A stretch of DNA of 35,221 nt from a virus. Below the pieces are notes generated by a model. The model was not told the origin of the DNA. It did no database searches and worked only from the letters and a program-made list of their open reading frames with translations. The position numbers and the translations under genes were made by a program. Numbering within the stretch: the stretch's first letter is position 1; each line of letters begins with the position of its first letter. The stretch lies in the IMG/VR virus record IMGVR_UViG_3300010354_015568, positions 1 to 35,221 of that record; one strand, 5' to 3'. Of the stretch, positions 7,599 through 15,822 are shown in pieces.

Positions 7599-10259
7599 TT
7601 ATTCAAAACTAAACAAGCTGTCAAAGGTTGTCTTGATATCAGTGTGCGAAGGAATATCCCACTCCAGTACTCCCAACAAGTTTTCTACTTTTTGGTCAAC
7701 AATAGTGCCTTCCATTTCACCGTCGTCAAATGGCAATTCACGAAACCAAGCAGGTAAATGACTTTCGTCTGTGGGATAACCGACACTGGTATAACCCAAA
7801 GGATTATCTCGAAGTTTACACACAATAGTTTTCATACCGTCCACAATTGACATGCTATAATTATCGCCATGCATTCTACGTAAATTGTTCCAGTTCATGG
7901 CAGCACGTACATGGCCTGGCATGTTTGCTTTACCTAGTCGCTCTTCCTCTTTGGTATATTTGGTCAAGTTGTTTACACGTTTAGGAGTACCTTTTTCCCA
8001 TGCTGGTCGGTCCTGGAACGCTAGTTTGAATTCACGCACACGATCATAAATTTCTTCACGTGGTGCGCCAGTCAGCACAGCGGTAAGTAGTTCGCTCAAG
8101 AAGTCCTGCACGACCTTGGGAGTGTCTGACCGCTTGAGATCAAGACCCATGGCCTTGACCTTACCGGGCTTGCCGTGTGTGTCTAATCTATGTCCTTCTA
8201 GATCATATATGAGAACAGCGTATCGTTTCTTCTTTATAAACAATCCCTTACTTGCAACAAGTTCGCGTCCACCTTTAATAAGTTCGCCCATTGCTCTAGG
8301 CACGTGACAAGCTCGCTCCATAAAGGCCGGGAAACTGGCGTTGACTTGGTCGGCAATTGAGTCATAGAGCTGGGCACAGATTTCTTTTGTCCATTCCATT
8401 CGACCGGATTCAACTTCCTCTCTAACTGCTGGCCAAGCTGTGAAATAACATGAATCAGTGTCGCCATAGATAATACTTTTACCGACATGGTCGTACTCTC
8501 CGAATACGCACTCATTGATATACGCATCCATGTGTCTAGCAATGATCCGTCCAGTGAGCGTAGTAGATTGACCAATCCTTTTGTCGAAAAATCTACAACC
8601 TGGATTGAGAATCGCTCCGTAGAGACTGTTAAGGTTAATTTTTTTGACAAGTTGTCGCTTGTCCCAGAATGCTTTGTCCTCATCGGTAGCGGCCTCTTTT
8701 TTCTTGGCTTGCAGTTCCTTGCGTTCTGCGTACCATCTTTCTAGTAGTCCAGGAACAACAGCCTTTTGTTCGTAACTGAAAATAGTTCCGTTAGCTGATA
8801 ACATCCACGGTTGATTGCTATCAAAGATCATGCGCCAGATGTCAGCGGCACTCATAACATCCGATCCGCCGGCTTCCCAGTCAACTGTGATCTCTGTGCC
8901 GGGTTCGGCATTCATTACAGCAGTATATTCAAGACTACCAAACATGTTTTCCCAGGCGTCTGCAAAACTACTGCCCGAATTCATTTTTTCTTGAATATAC
9001 CTATCGGTCATTATCGGCCGGAGTTGGCCGACGATTGACTCTTGTGCCATGTTAAGAGCGCGGATTGCTGACGGGTAGAGGCTGTTGATGTCGATTGCGC
9101 CGATCCAGTCGTGCATGCCTTTCTTGGGGAAAGCAACATAGGCACCTGCTGCTTGTGTGTCACCTTGATCATCTCTTCCTTTCCTATTAGGTACAACCAT
9201 ACCTCGTTGATGTGCTTCGTTGATAATTGCTTGCTCAGTAACTGCTACAGCTCCCATTGTGGTTGGAAGCAATACTGTATTATCATGTGCTAGTTCATTG
9301 GCTAGATCTAGGAAACGCAGTTTCTTGTCTAGTTTGGCCACAAGCATGGTATCCTGCCTGTTGTAGTCAATGAACTTGGGAAAGTCTTTGTTGTATAGTT
9401 GATCTAGTGTGCCTTCGTATTGTGTTTTACGCTCATCTAGTTCATATTCGCCAATGGCATCCAAACTATAGCTGTGCCGCTCTTCATAAGTGTATTTTCG
9501 ATACAGTTGCATATAGTCCATATGCACACGACCAATCAAGTCAAAGGTCAAGTTCTCTGCACCAAAACGTTCAAATGTTCTTTGTTTAGGTAGTTGTCCC
9601 CAAAGACAAAATCTACGTGTGTCATCTTTGTTGAGTACTCGAGTTATACGCATGACCATGTATGGAATATCAAAGCCTTCTGAGTTCCATCCGCTTAGTA
9701 TATCGGCATCATCGATGATATCTAGGAAAGTGTTAAGTAGATCTTCTTCACGCTCAAACAAGAAACAGTTGTCGTACTTGGCGCAAATCTCTTCGGCAGT
9801 TGCCCAACTATAACTTTTAGGTGGTACAACCAATGTAACTAGTTTGTCCATCCAGTCAAGATAAACTGATATGGCAGTAATAGGATTGAACGGATCTTCG
9901 GGCCGACTAAAACCTCTTACTGGATCAAAGTCGACCTCAATATCAAAAAATGCAGTTTGTAGCTTGGGGGATTCTGATCCTAGATAGTGTTCTTCAAGGC
10001 ATCGGAATACCGGATTGATATCTGATTCCCAAAGACGCTTGTTGCTATTAATACGTATTTCTTTTTGATATTCCTTTTGTGAACGTGACGAAAATCTGCT
10101 AACAGGAGTTCCGTACACAGTACGAAATTTACCACGCGGGTCGTCGTAGTAAAAGACATAGTTGGCTGGGTATTCTCGATATACTCTCTCACCATTTATT
10201 CTTTCAACTATGTGAATACGGTCTGATCCGCGATCATAAAGTGCGTCAACATAACTCAT
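7599..10259 (-). CDS. family B DNA polymerase (T4 gp43-like)
   Basis: 886 aa, close to T4 gp43 (898). The 3'-5' exonuclease motifs are intact: FDIE (D106, E108), WNSEGFD (191-197) and YNRQD (299-303). Polymerase motif A is DINSLYPS from D390, motif B has K540 and NSLYG (544-548), and motif C is YGDTDS (598-603), so both activities should be present. The last residues, TTFDSLFSFE, resemble the C-terminal clamp-binding peptide of T4-type polymerases. It replicates the phage genome with the clamp encoded two genes downstream. It starts 6 nt after the stop of rSAM 3, so it is probably co-transcribed with that gene. Confidence 0.97.
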   Translation of the reverse strand: MSYVDALYDRGSDRIHIVERINGERVYREYPANYVFYYDDPRGKFRTVYGTPVSRFSSRSQKEYQKEIRINSNKRLWESDINPVFRCLEEHYLGSESPKLQTAFFDIEVDFDPVRGFSRPEDPFNPITAISVYLDWMDKLVTLVVPPKSYSWATAEEICAKYDNCFLFEREEDLLNTFLDIIDDADILSGWNSEGFDIPYMVMRITRVLNKDDTRRFCLWGQLPKQRTFERFGAENLTFDLIGRVHMDYMQLYRKYTYEERHSYSLDAIGEYELDERKTQYEGTLDQLYNKDFPKFIDYNRQDTMLVAKLDKKLRFLDLANELAHDNTVLLPTTMGAVAVTEQAIINEAHQRGMVVPNRKGRDDQGDTQAAGAYVAFPKKGMHDWIGAIDINSLYPSAIRALNMAQESIVGQLRPIMTDRYIQEKMNSGSSFADAWENMFGSLEYTAVMNAEPGTEITVDWEAGGSDVMSAADIWRMIFDSNQPWMLSANGTIFSYEQKAVVPGLLERWYAERKELQAKKKEAATDEDKAFWDKRQLVKKINLNSLYGAILNPGCRFFDKRIGQSTTLTGRIIARHMDAYINECVFGEYDHVGKSIIYGDTDSCYFTAWPAVREEVESGRMEWTKEICAQLYDSIADQVNASFPAFMERACHVPRAMGELIKGGRELVASKGLFIKKKRYAVLIYDLEGHRLDTHGKPGKVKAMGLDLKRSDTPKVVQDFLSELLTAVLTGAPREEIYDRVREFKLAFQDRPAWEKGTPKRVNNLTKYTKEEERLGKANMPGHVRAAMNWNNLRRMHGDNYSMSIVDGMKTIVCKLRDNPLGYTSVGYPTDESHLPAWFRELPFDDGEMEGTIVDQKVENLLGVLEWDIPSHTDIKTTFDSLFSFE

Positions 10260-10265
10260 GCTTAA

Positions 10266-11549
10266 TTATACAGTGTCCTTGTAATAAATGCTATAGATTT
10301 TTTTGATATCCATATCCGGATGAAACTTTTGTAACTGTTCTAACTGATAGTGTATAGCTTCATAATCTGTACTAAATTTGGTTGTCTCTATGGTGTAAAT
10401 TAATTTATCGAAAGCTGTTTGATATTTTTTAGGAACAAGTAAAGAAATATTTTTTGTATCATCTAAAATATTTTTTGCTTGCGCCGACGGTATAAGTGAT
10501 ATACTAAAGTTGTCATTTTGTTCGATCACAGGCATAAAACTAATTGTAAAATCTTTGTTGGAATATCGATCAATTAGATATTTCCAAAAACTGCCAATAT
10601 GATGTAAGTTAAGACTAGTAACAACTGAATGGACGTTTAGATTTGTAAATTTTGTTTTTTTCCTGGTCTGCGCCCAGTCCATTAATTTGTCTACGTTTTT
10701 TTGTATTTGATTCCAATTTGATGGAGTACGCTGAAGGTAGGCTATTTCATCCATGCCATCTAAACTCAAGTTCATTCCTGTACGATTAAATTGATCTAAT
10801 AAATTTATAAGCCTTTGATTAATGTTGGTACAATTTGTGCTTATCCATGGATATAATTTATCATGATAATTTAAATCTATCATGTGCTGTAGAAAATCAA
10901 ATGTGCCTTCTATTATGGTAGGTTCTCCACCGATTAAAAAAATAGAACGAATATCATCAGAATAATCTTTAAGAATCGAATTTAACGGATTAGTGTTAGG
11001 CCAATCATAAGTTTTGTTAAAATGTTTTTCTTCAACACTATTCGGCTGATAATCTTTAGAAAATTTTATTTCATTAAAATTAGAAACTCCCTTATTAGAG
11101 TAAAATTTAGACCACGACGTACTATATTGTGGAGTACACATTTTACAACTAAGATTACAAAGATTTCCCGACATGATTTGAAAATCAAAAGGATAATCAT
11201 CTAGGCATCCGTTATTGTTTTTAGCAAATTCAACTCTGTCAGAAATTGTATTAATGGGGATTCTATCTAAGAAATCAATACGCATACTAGTGCCTTTAGT
11301 ATGGTCTTCACTTTCTCTTTCCCAACAATATTGACAAGCTTCCGGAGTTTCTCCGTTGATTAATTCTAATCTTAGTTTTCTAATAGATTCACTATTCCAG
11401 GCATCCTTTAGTGTATCTTGATTAACATTGTATGTTTCGTTATCTGATCTTTTATTAGAATCTGGCCGCGCAGCACAACAGAATCTTATTTCGCCATTAG
11501 GCTGTACGTGTTGATGACTAAATGGTAAAGGGCAAAGTGTTTGACTCAT
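10266..11549 (-). CDS. radical SAM protein 3, N-terminal SPASM/twitch-like cluster domain
   Basis: 427 aa from ATG 11549. A longer in-frame reading to 11729 exists but would overlap the whole membrane-protein gene; the chosen ATG overlaps that gene's stop as ATGA and gives the usual MSQTLCPLPF start. Auxiliary Cys: C6, C24-C25 (after QPNGEIRF) and CQYC (72-75). rSAM triad: CNLSCKMC (C131, C135, C138). GGEP at 205-208. The sequence LNLSLDGMDEIAYLQR is the expected later strand of the barrel. It lacks a clear copy of the FP-x-Y tail seen in other members. Located directly upstream of the DNA polymerase gene. Confidence 0.85.
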   Translation of the reverse strand: MSQTLCPLPFSHQHVQPNGEIRFCCAARPDSNKRSDNETYNVNQDTLKDAWNSESIRKLRLELINGETPEACQYCWERESEDHTKGTSMRIDFLDRIPINTISDRVEFAKNNNGCLDDYPFDFQIMSGNLCNLSCKMCTPQYSTSWSKFYSNKGVSNFNEIKFSKDYQPNSVEEKHFNKTYDWPNTNPLNSILKDYSDDIRSIFLIGGEPTIIEGTFDFLQHMIDLNYHDKLYPWISTNCTNINQRLINLLDQFNRTGMNLSLDGMDEIAYLQRTPSNWNQIQKNVDKLMDWAQTRKKTKFTNLNVHSVVTSLNLHHIGSFWKYLIDRYSNKDFTISFMPVIEQNDNFSISLIPSAQAKNILDDTKNISLLVPKKYQTAFDKLIYTIETTKFSTDYEAIHYQLEQLQKFHPDMDIKKIYSIYYKDTV

Positions 11550-11833
11550 ACAAGTAATCTGATTAATCCTATAAAATCTATGCCAGTGATTAAAAGATAA
11601 TTCAATAGCATACCAAAACTTTTCCTGGTCCATGCGGCCCAAGAATACAATAAACAACCACCTATCCAAAACGGATATAACCAAAACAAAGGAGGGTTTG
11701 GAACAGTGAGAGCAAAAGTTAACGCACACCCAACACTACAAGCCCATGCAAGTATTTCTATAAAAAATCTTGTTTTATTACTATGCCAATCTTCGGCTAC
11801 CCAATCAAATATTTTTACTATTGTATCATACAT
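11546..11833 (-). CDS. small integral membrane protein, about three TM helices
   Basis: 95 aa. After an amphipathic start (MYDTIVKIFDWVAEDW) there are three hydrophobic stretches: about residues 23-42 (FFIEILAWACSVGCALTFA), 48-66 and 73-93, with a positively charged TRK loop. The pattern suggests an inner-membrane protein; from memory, similar proteins occur in other marine T4-type phages, without function. It overlaps the end of rSAM 4 by 16 nt and the start of rSAM 3 as ATGA, so it is translated between the two rSAM genes. Confidence 0.75.
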   Translation of the reverse strand: MYDTIVKIFDWVAEDWHSNKTRFFIEILAWACSVGCALTFALTVPNPPLFWLYPFWIGGCLLYSWAAWTRKSFGMLLNYLLITGIDFIGLIRLLV

Positions 11834-12993
11834 ATTTTTATTAATTCATACATTTCGGGAAATGTTTCTTGGAATTTTTGATCTCTATTTTTATCAACCT
11901 TATCAGTTTCTTCTATAAAATTTTTAATTAATTCTTTATTTTCCATTTCTAGTTCTAAGAATTCTATAATTGCTGTTTTAAGATTATGCTGTAAATTTTT
12001 GTTTAAAAAATTTTTTACATAAATTTTACAATCAGACGGTAAAGCACGTATGTTCATAAACTCCGGATTATGTAACATATTAAAACTGCAATTAATATTA
12101 CGACTTTTGAAAAAATTGAAAATTTTTGGTAATTCTAAAATATTGTAAATGCTTACTGTTACCGTAACCATTATTTGAATATTGTCATGCTCTACACTTA
12201 GTTTTTTGTACCGATGAATAGTATCTAGTACATATTCAAACTTTGCAGGATATCGCAAGTAGTCAAATTGTTCATTTATGCCATCTACACTAATATCCAA
12301 ATTAACTTTTTTAAACTTTGGAAATAACTCAATGAAATCATTTCTCCAAACAGTTCCGTTGGTGTTTATATGTATTGATTGATCAACGGAAAATTTTTTA
12401 TCTACTGCATTTTTGAGTGTATCTATTAATGGCGTTACCAGTAACGGCTCAGCTCCATACAGATCCCAATATAAAATATTTTTGTTCCAGTCATTTATTT
12501 CTTTCCAAATTGGATTGTCAGTAGCATAACTATTCTTTGTTGTTTGAAATTTTTTTAAATATTTTTCATAATCTATATCAGAATAGTTTATTTGGTAGTC
12601 ATCTTTGTACCATCCACTGCTTACACTAGAATCGCAGTGACGGCAGCTTAAGTTACAAACGTTTCCTGGTTTAAGTATCAATGCTCTTGGTTGGTCGAGT
12701 AAAGGAACTAAATGACCAAGATTTTTGTTATGAATTTGACGCATACTAGGAAAGCCTGCTTCCTCTTTTATCCAGCAATCCAAACAGTTATCATGCTTGA
12801 TATTATTTCTTAATGCATCAATTATTTCTACTCTTGTAGGACTATTCCAAGCATCATTTAACGAATAAGTATCCAAAGTTATTGTTTTGTCGTTTTTGTC
12901 GACAAACATTTTTCTGCTGCCATTACAAACACTGACATGGCCTCCATTATGAAGACTTAAACTTGTTTCTGCAAGGATACAGCCAGTATTCAT
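11818..12993 (-). CDS. radical SAM protein 4, variant N-terminal cluster domain
   Basis: 391 aa. The rSAM triad is CNLSCRHC (C113, C117, C120). The SAM-contact motif is GAEP (G180-A181-E182) rather than GGEP. The N-terminal module is altered: C5, a single C23 instead of a CC pair, and CLDC (70-73), leaving exactly four Cys for an auxiliary cluster. The tail has the array motif (DKNRDQKFQETFPEMY). Its ATG shares TAATG with the stop of the DsbA-like gene at 12993, so it is tightly coupled to that gene and probably driven from the promoter at 13275-13303. Confidence 0.83.
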   Translation of the reverse strand: MNTGCILAETSLSLHNGGHVSVCNGSRKMFVDKNDKTITLDTYSLNDAWNSPTRVEIIDALRNNIKHDNCLDCWIKEEAGFPSMRQIHNKNLGHLVPLLDQPRALILKPGNVCNLSCRHCDSSVSSGWYKDDYQINYSDIDYEKYLKKFQTTKNSYATDNPIWKEINDWNKNILYWDLYGAEPLLVTPLIDTLKNAVDKKFSVDQSIHINTNGTVWRNDFIELFPKFKKVNLDISVDGINEQFDYLRYPAKFEYVLDTIHRYKKLSVEHDNIQIMVTVTVSIYNILELPKIFNFFKSRNINCSFNMLHNPEFMNIRALPSDCKIYVKNFLNKNLQHNLKTAIIEFLELEMENKELIKNFIEETDKVDKNRDQKFQETFPEMYELIKICMIQ

Positions 12994-13253
12994 TACAATG
13001 TTTTGCCGACTGTTTCTAAAATAGTGTTTAATTCTTCATGATCGGCATTTTCATCGCCAAGTTTAGATTTAAATGCAACACGAATAGCCTTTTTAAGAAT
13101 AGCAGGTTTAATCTCCATTTCTTCTGCTACTGCTTTGATAGTATCACTTAATCCAGCATTGAGATCTTCAACTTCCTGCATAATTGTTATGCCTTCGTTG
13201 ATAATTTGGGTAAGTTTAGCTTTTTGTTCGGAACTGAACATTCTTGAATTCAT
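12993..13253 (-). CDS. DsbA-like dsDNA-binding/late-transcription protein (T4 type)
   Basis: 86 aa, close in size to T4 DsbA (89 aa). It is helical with the layout I recall for DsbA-like proteins of marine T4-type phages: KLTQIINEGITIMQEVEDL, then GLSDTIKAVAEEMEIKP, then AILKKAIRVAFK. T4 DsbA binds double-stranded DNA and helps late promoter activity; this is not the periplasmic disulfide oxidase of the same name. It has AGGAGATTATC before the ATG (good SD) and a sigma70 promoter at 13275-13303. It heads the run rSAM 4, membrane protein, rSAM 3, polymerase. Homology is judged by eye. Confidence 0.6.
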   Translation of the reverse strand: MNSRMFSSEQKAKLTQIINEGITIMQEVEDLNAGLSDTIKAVAEEMEIKPAILKKAIRVAFKSKLGDENADHEELNTILETVGKTL

Positions 13254-13274
13254 GATAATCTCCTAAATAAAATA

Positions 13275-13303
13275 ATTATATACTCTTAAATTACTAATTA
13301 CAA
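13275..13303 (-). promoter_or_regulatory. sigma70-type promoter for the DsbA-like/rSAM 4 unit
   Basis: Minus strand: TTGTAA (13298-13303, 4/6), exactly 17 nt, then a perfect TATAAT (13275-13280). The predicted start near 13268 gives a short leader containing the AGGAG ribosome site before ATG 13253. The -35 box overlaps the stop codon of the upstream 292-aa gene. Confidence 0.65.
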
Positions 13304-14176
13304 CGAATATTGGACAGGAAATGTAGTTTGACTAGATAACATATATTGAAAGATTTTTTCTAAATCGGGTTGATTAATTACATTCCCAATTGGGAAATCA
13401 TAATACATTTGATCTGGAGTTACACCATGTTTACTAAGCCAATTCTTAAAGGCATCACTGTTGTAGAGTTCCTGTCGATATGGTTTATTCATTAACATGA
13501 GATAACCATTATTTACATAATGCCCGGATGTATCCCAATTATTAGGATCGTCTTGATCTAAGAAACTTTGTATTAGAGTTTTTCCTAGTATTTGTGGACC
13601 AAGAATTAAATTTGCAAACTCCGCAGAATGATAGTTTCTAAAACTGTCTTCCATTGTCCACCAATTTTTGTCATCGTATGCAGTCTCGTGCAGTAACATT
13701 ATTTCTCTCCAATTGTTCTTGAAATTATCTGACAACAAAGTTTTAGCGTTAATTTCTAAATTAGGTTCAAGTTCGTGAATAATATCATTTAGTTCTTGCA
13801 GGTAGTCTGTTACTTCAAGATGGTTAGGAAATTCTATATTATTTAAGTTAACATATTTTTGATTTTTCGTAAAAAATCTATGTGCTTTGTTTAAATAATC
13901 TCTGGTAATTTCTTCTGCACAATTTGGTTGCGGATAGTCAAAAATTAATCCTATTTTGTGTAGTATACTAATAAGTTCCTGCAATCTGGTGTATTTTTTT
14001 TTGGCATTGTTGTTCCAGGGTCGCGGGGAGTGCTGATTGATACAAAAAGTTAATTCGGCTTTCACCGGAAGATTGCGGTGCAAAAAATGATCAGCCCAAC
14101 TTTTTACAGCCGGGTTATCAAGTAGTGCTACGTCTAATACAATTGTTTCTGCGGGTAATTGAAAAGATATCTTCAT
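13298..14176 (-). CDS. hypothetical protein
   Basis: 292 aa, soluble, no signal peptide, no motif I recognise. It starts with a beta-rich MKISFQLPAETIVLDVALL. Possible landmarks are CINQHSPRPWNN, a helical middle, LLHETAYDDKNWW and a C-terminal part rich in Tyr, Asn and Gly (NNGYLMLMNKPY). It is transcribed divergently from the 2OG oxygenase gene with only 28 nt between start codons. The location inside the rSAM region makes it a possible partner or substrate-binding protein, but nothing in the sequence proves that. Confidence 0.6.
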   Translation of the reverse strand: MKISFQLPAETIVLDVALLDNPAVKSWADHFLHRNLPVKAELTFCINQHSPRPWNNNAKKKYTRLQELISILHKIGLIFDYPQPNCAEEITRDYLNKAHRFFTKNQKYVNLNNIEFPNHLEVTDYLQELNDIIHELEPNLEINAKTLLSDNFKNNWREIMLLHETAYDDKNWWTMEDSFRNYHSAEFANLILGPQILGKTLIQSFLDQDDPNNWDTSGHYVNNGYLMLMNKPYRQELYNSDAFKNWLSKHGVTPDQMYYDFPIGNVINQPDLEKIFQYMLSSQTTFPVQYSL

Positions 14177-14189
14177 AATAATATTTAAC

Positions 14190-14197
14190 TATAAATA
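14190..14197 (+). promoter_or_regulatory. T4 late-promoter-like TATAAATA box
   Basis: An exact match to the T4 late octamer lies 7 nt before ATG 14205, upstream of the only internal plus-strand gene pair. If the start is placed as in T4 (about 6 nt past the box), the leader would be about 2 nt. No convincing -35 box is present. A related TTAAATATTTG occurs at 34602-34612 upstream of PhoH. Confidence 0.45.
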
Positions 14198-14204
14198 TTT
14201 GAAC

Positions 14205-14828
14205 ATGAATATTACATTTAATGAAATAAGGATTTTTCTGTCAAGTGTCAAAATGGACTTTGGTGCGGATTATACTACCATAATAGATCATCTCAAAAGA
14301 GAAGAATGGGTTTCGCAAGGATTACGCCAACATGTTGGTCAGGAAAATCCTGCATTTGATTATAGATACTTGATTAAAAATCAGAATCCAAAAAGTCATT
14401 TACTACAAAGCATACTACGTTATATAATGTCTGATAAAGTACATGATCAGGCCTTAGACACACTTTACTCATATGATCCAACTTTTCAAGGACTTTGGGG
14501 AATGGGAAAAGATAAAATGAAGAAGTTTGCGCACTGGCATGCATATTATCAACTTGACAAACCTGGATTTTATTTAAAGCCACATACTGATTATCGTAGA
14601 TTAATTGCCACTGGTATGATATATCTCACAGAGCACGATGATCCAGATTTATCTACGTATTTTTATTGGAACGGTGATAAGGATAATGAAATTCGATTAA
14701 CCACTAATTTCGGCGATGGATGGTTGCATGTAAACGATGCGCCTAATATCCATACTGGAAGTAACAAAACTCAAGAAGATAGATATACAATACTACTGGG
14801 GCTAACTATCAAACACCCAGATGACTGA
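14205..14828 (+). CDS. 2-oxoglutarate/Fe(II)-dependent oxygenase
   Basis: 207 aa from ATG 14205; a TTG two codons earlier lies against the TATAAATA box and is less likely. The jelly-roll oxygenase signature is complete: H127-x-D129 in KPHTDYRRL, distal H183 in NIHTGSN, and R193 in EDRYTILLGL for the 2OG carboxylate, at the standard ten-residue distance. These enzymes hydroxylate proteins, nucleic acids or small molecules using O2 and 2OG; the substrate here is unknown. It overlaps the plus-strand rSAM 5 by 8 nt, so the two are expressed together. There is no SD; the transcript may be nearly leaderless. Confidence 0.82.
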   Translation: MNITFNEIRIFLSSVKMDFGADYTTIIDHLKREEWVSQGLRQHVGQENPAFDYRYLIKNQNPKSHLLQSILRYIMSDKVHDQALDTLYSYDPTFQGLWGMGKDKMKKFAHWHAYYQLDKPGFYLKPHTDYRRLIATGMIYLTEHDDPDLSTYFYWNGDKDNEIRLTTNFGDGWLHVNDAPNIHTGSNKTQEDRYTILLGLTIKHPDD

Positions 14829-15822
14829 GCACGATTTAGTATTTCATAGAAACGCAAGAAATTTACCTAGTAAAAAAATCATTCAGCCCAATCGTTGTGA
14901 TTGGCCCTGGAAAGAAGTTCATATTGATAGACTAGGAAGAATATTTCTTTGCGGCTGCGACGCTTGGGTGCCTTATTCCGCAGGGCATGTACTAGACTTT
15001 AATAGTTTTGATGACATATTTGCTAGTCCTACTGCACAACTGGTGCAAGGATCTATTAGTCGTGGCGAATATGAATACTGCGACACTACACACTGCGGAG
15101 TGGCAGCAGAAATTAAAAGTATACCTTTTGATTATGAAATACAAATAGGAATCGATGATTCGTGTAATTTACAGTGTCCTAGTTGTAGATCTGGAATGAT
15201 TTTTAGAGACGACAATGAATATGTACAAGAAAGAAAATTGTGGCTTAAACGTGTACAAAGTTGGATAGTACAAGTTCCTGATAAAAAAATAAACATTCTA
15301 ATAGGAAGTAACGGCGAACCATTTGCTAGTCCTATATACAAAGAATTTTTAAAAACAGAATTTAATCCGAATATCAGTTACGAAATTAGATCAAATGGTA
15401 CATTGATCCGTAGGCACATCGATGAGTTATCTATTCTACCCAATCTAAAAATTATTAAATTAAGTATTGATGCTGCTTCTGCACCCACATATGAACGAGT
15501 ACGAAAACCTGCTAAGTGGAATGCATTATTAGAAAATATTGATTATCTTAATATTCTTAAAGAAAAACATAACTTTAAGGTATATGCGAGTTTTGTAATA
15601 CAGCGAGAAAATCTTGAAGATGTATTGACCTTTATAGATTTTTGTGAAGATAATGAAATAGATAGTTGTGATTTTACGCTACTACAAGATTGGGGTAGTT
15701 TTAATAACTTTAAAGATGAATGTGTACATAATCCTGATCACGAATTACACTATAGATTTAGACAGATTATCAGTGACCCACGATTAGTCAAATTAAACCC
15801 GCCGTGGTTGGTAAATTACTGA
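14821..15822 (+). CDS. radical SAM protein 5 (plus strand), divergent short member
   Basis: 333 aa, the shortest of the array and the only one on the plus strand. N-terminal Cys: C26 in RCDWPWKEV, C44 and C46 (CGC) after DRLGRIFL, and C87/C92 with four intervening residues instead of CxxC. rSAM triad: CNLQCPSC (C115, C119, C122). The SAM-contact segment reads IGSNGEP. Near the end LDIA-like strand KIIKLSIDAASAPTYERVRKP matches rSAM barrels. It is coupled to the 2OG oxygenase gene (ATG inside its last codons) and its stop overlaps the stop of rSAM 6 by 7 nt, tail to tail. Confidence 0.83.
   Translation: MTEHDLVFHRNARNLPSKKIIQPNRCDWPWKEVHIDRLGRIFLCGCDAWVPYSAGHVLDFNSFDDIFASPTAQLVQGSISRGEYEYCDTTHCGVAAEIKSIPFDYEIQIGIDDSCNLQCPSCRSGMIFRDDNEYVQERKLWLKRVQSWIVQVPDKKINILIGSNGEPFASPIYKEFLKTEFNPNISYEIRSNGTLIRRHIDELSILPNLKIIKLSIDAASAPTYERVRKPAKWNALLENIDYLNILKEKHNFKVYASFVIQRENLEDVLTFIDFCEDNEIDSCDFTLLQDWGSFNNFKDECVHNPDHELHYRFRQIISDPRLVKLNPPWLVNY

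Noticed and set aside
8234-8683. 149-codon minus-strand frame inside the DNA polymerase gene
   Set aside because: It lies in another frame of the polymerase motif B/C region and shows no domain or ribosome site.
11550-11729. 60-residue N-terminal extension of rSAM 3
   Set aside because: It would overlap the membrane-protein gene almost fully; the internal ATG at 11549 has an ATGA junction and gives the family's usual N-terminus.
12993-13253. DsbA-like protein as a disulfide oxidoreductase
   Set aside because: It has no CxxC, no thioredoxin fold pattern and no signal peptide; the name refers to the T4 double-stranded-DNA-binding protein.
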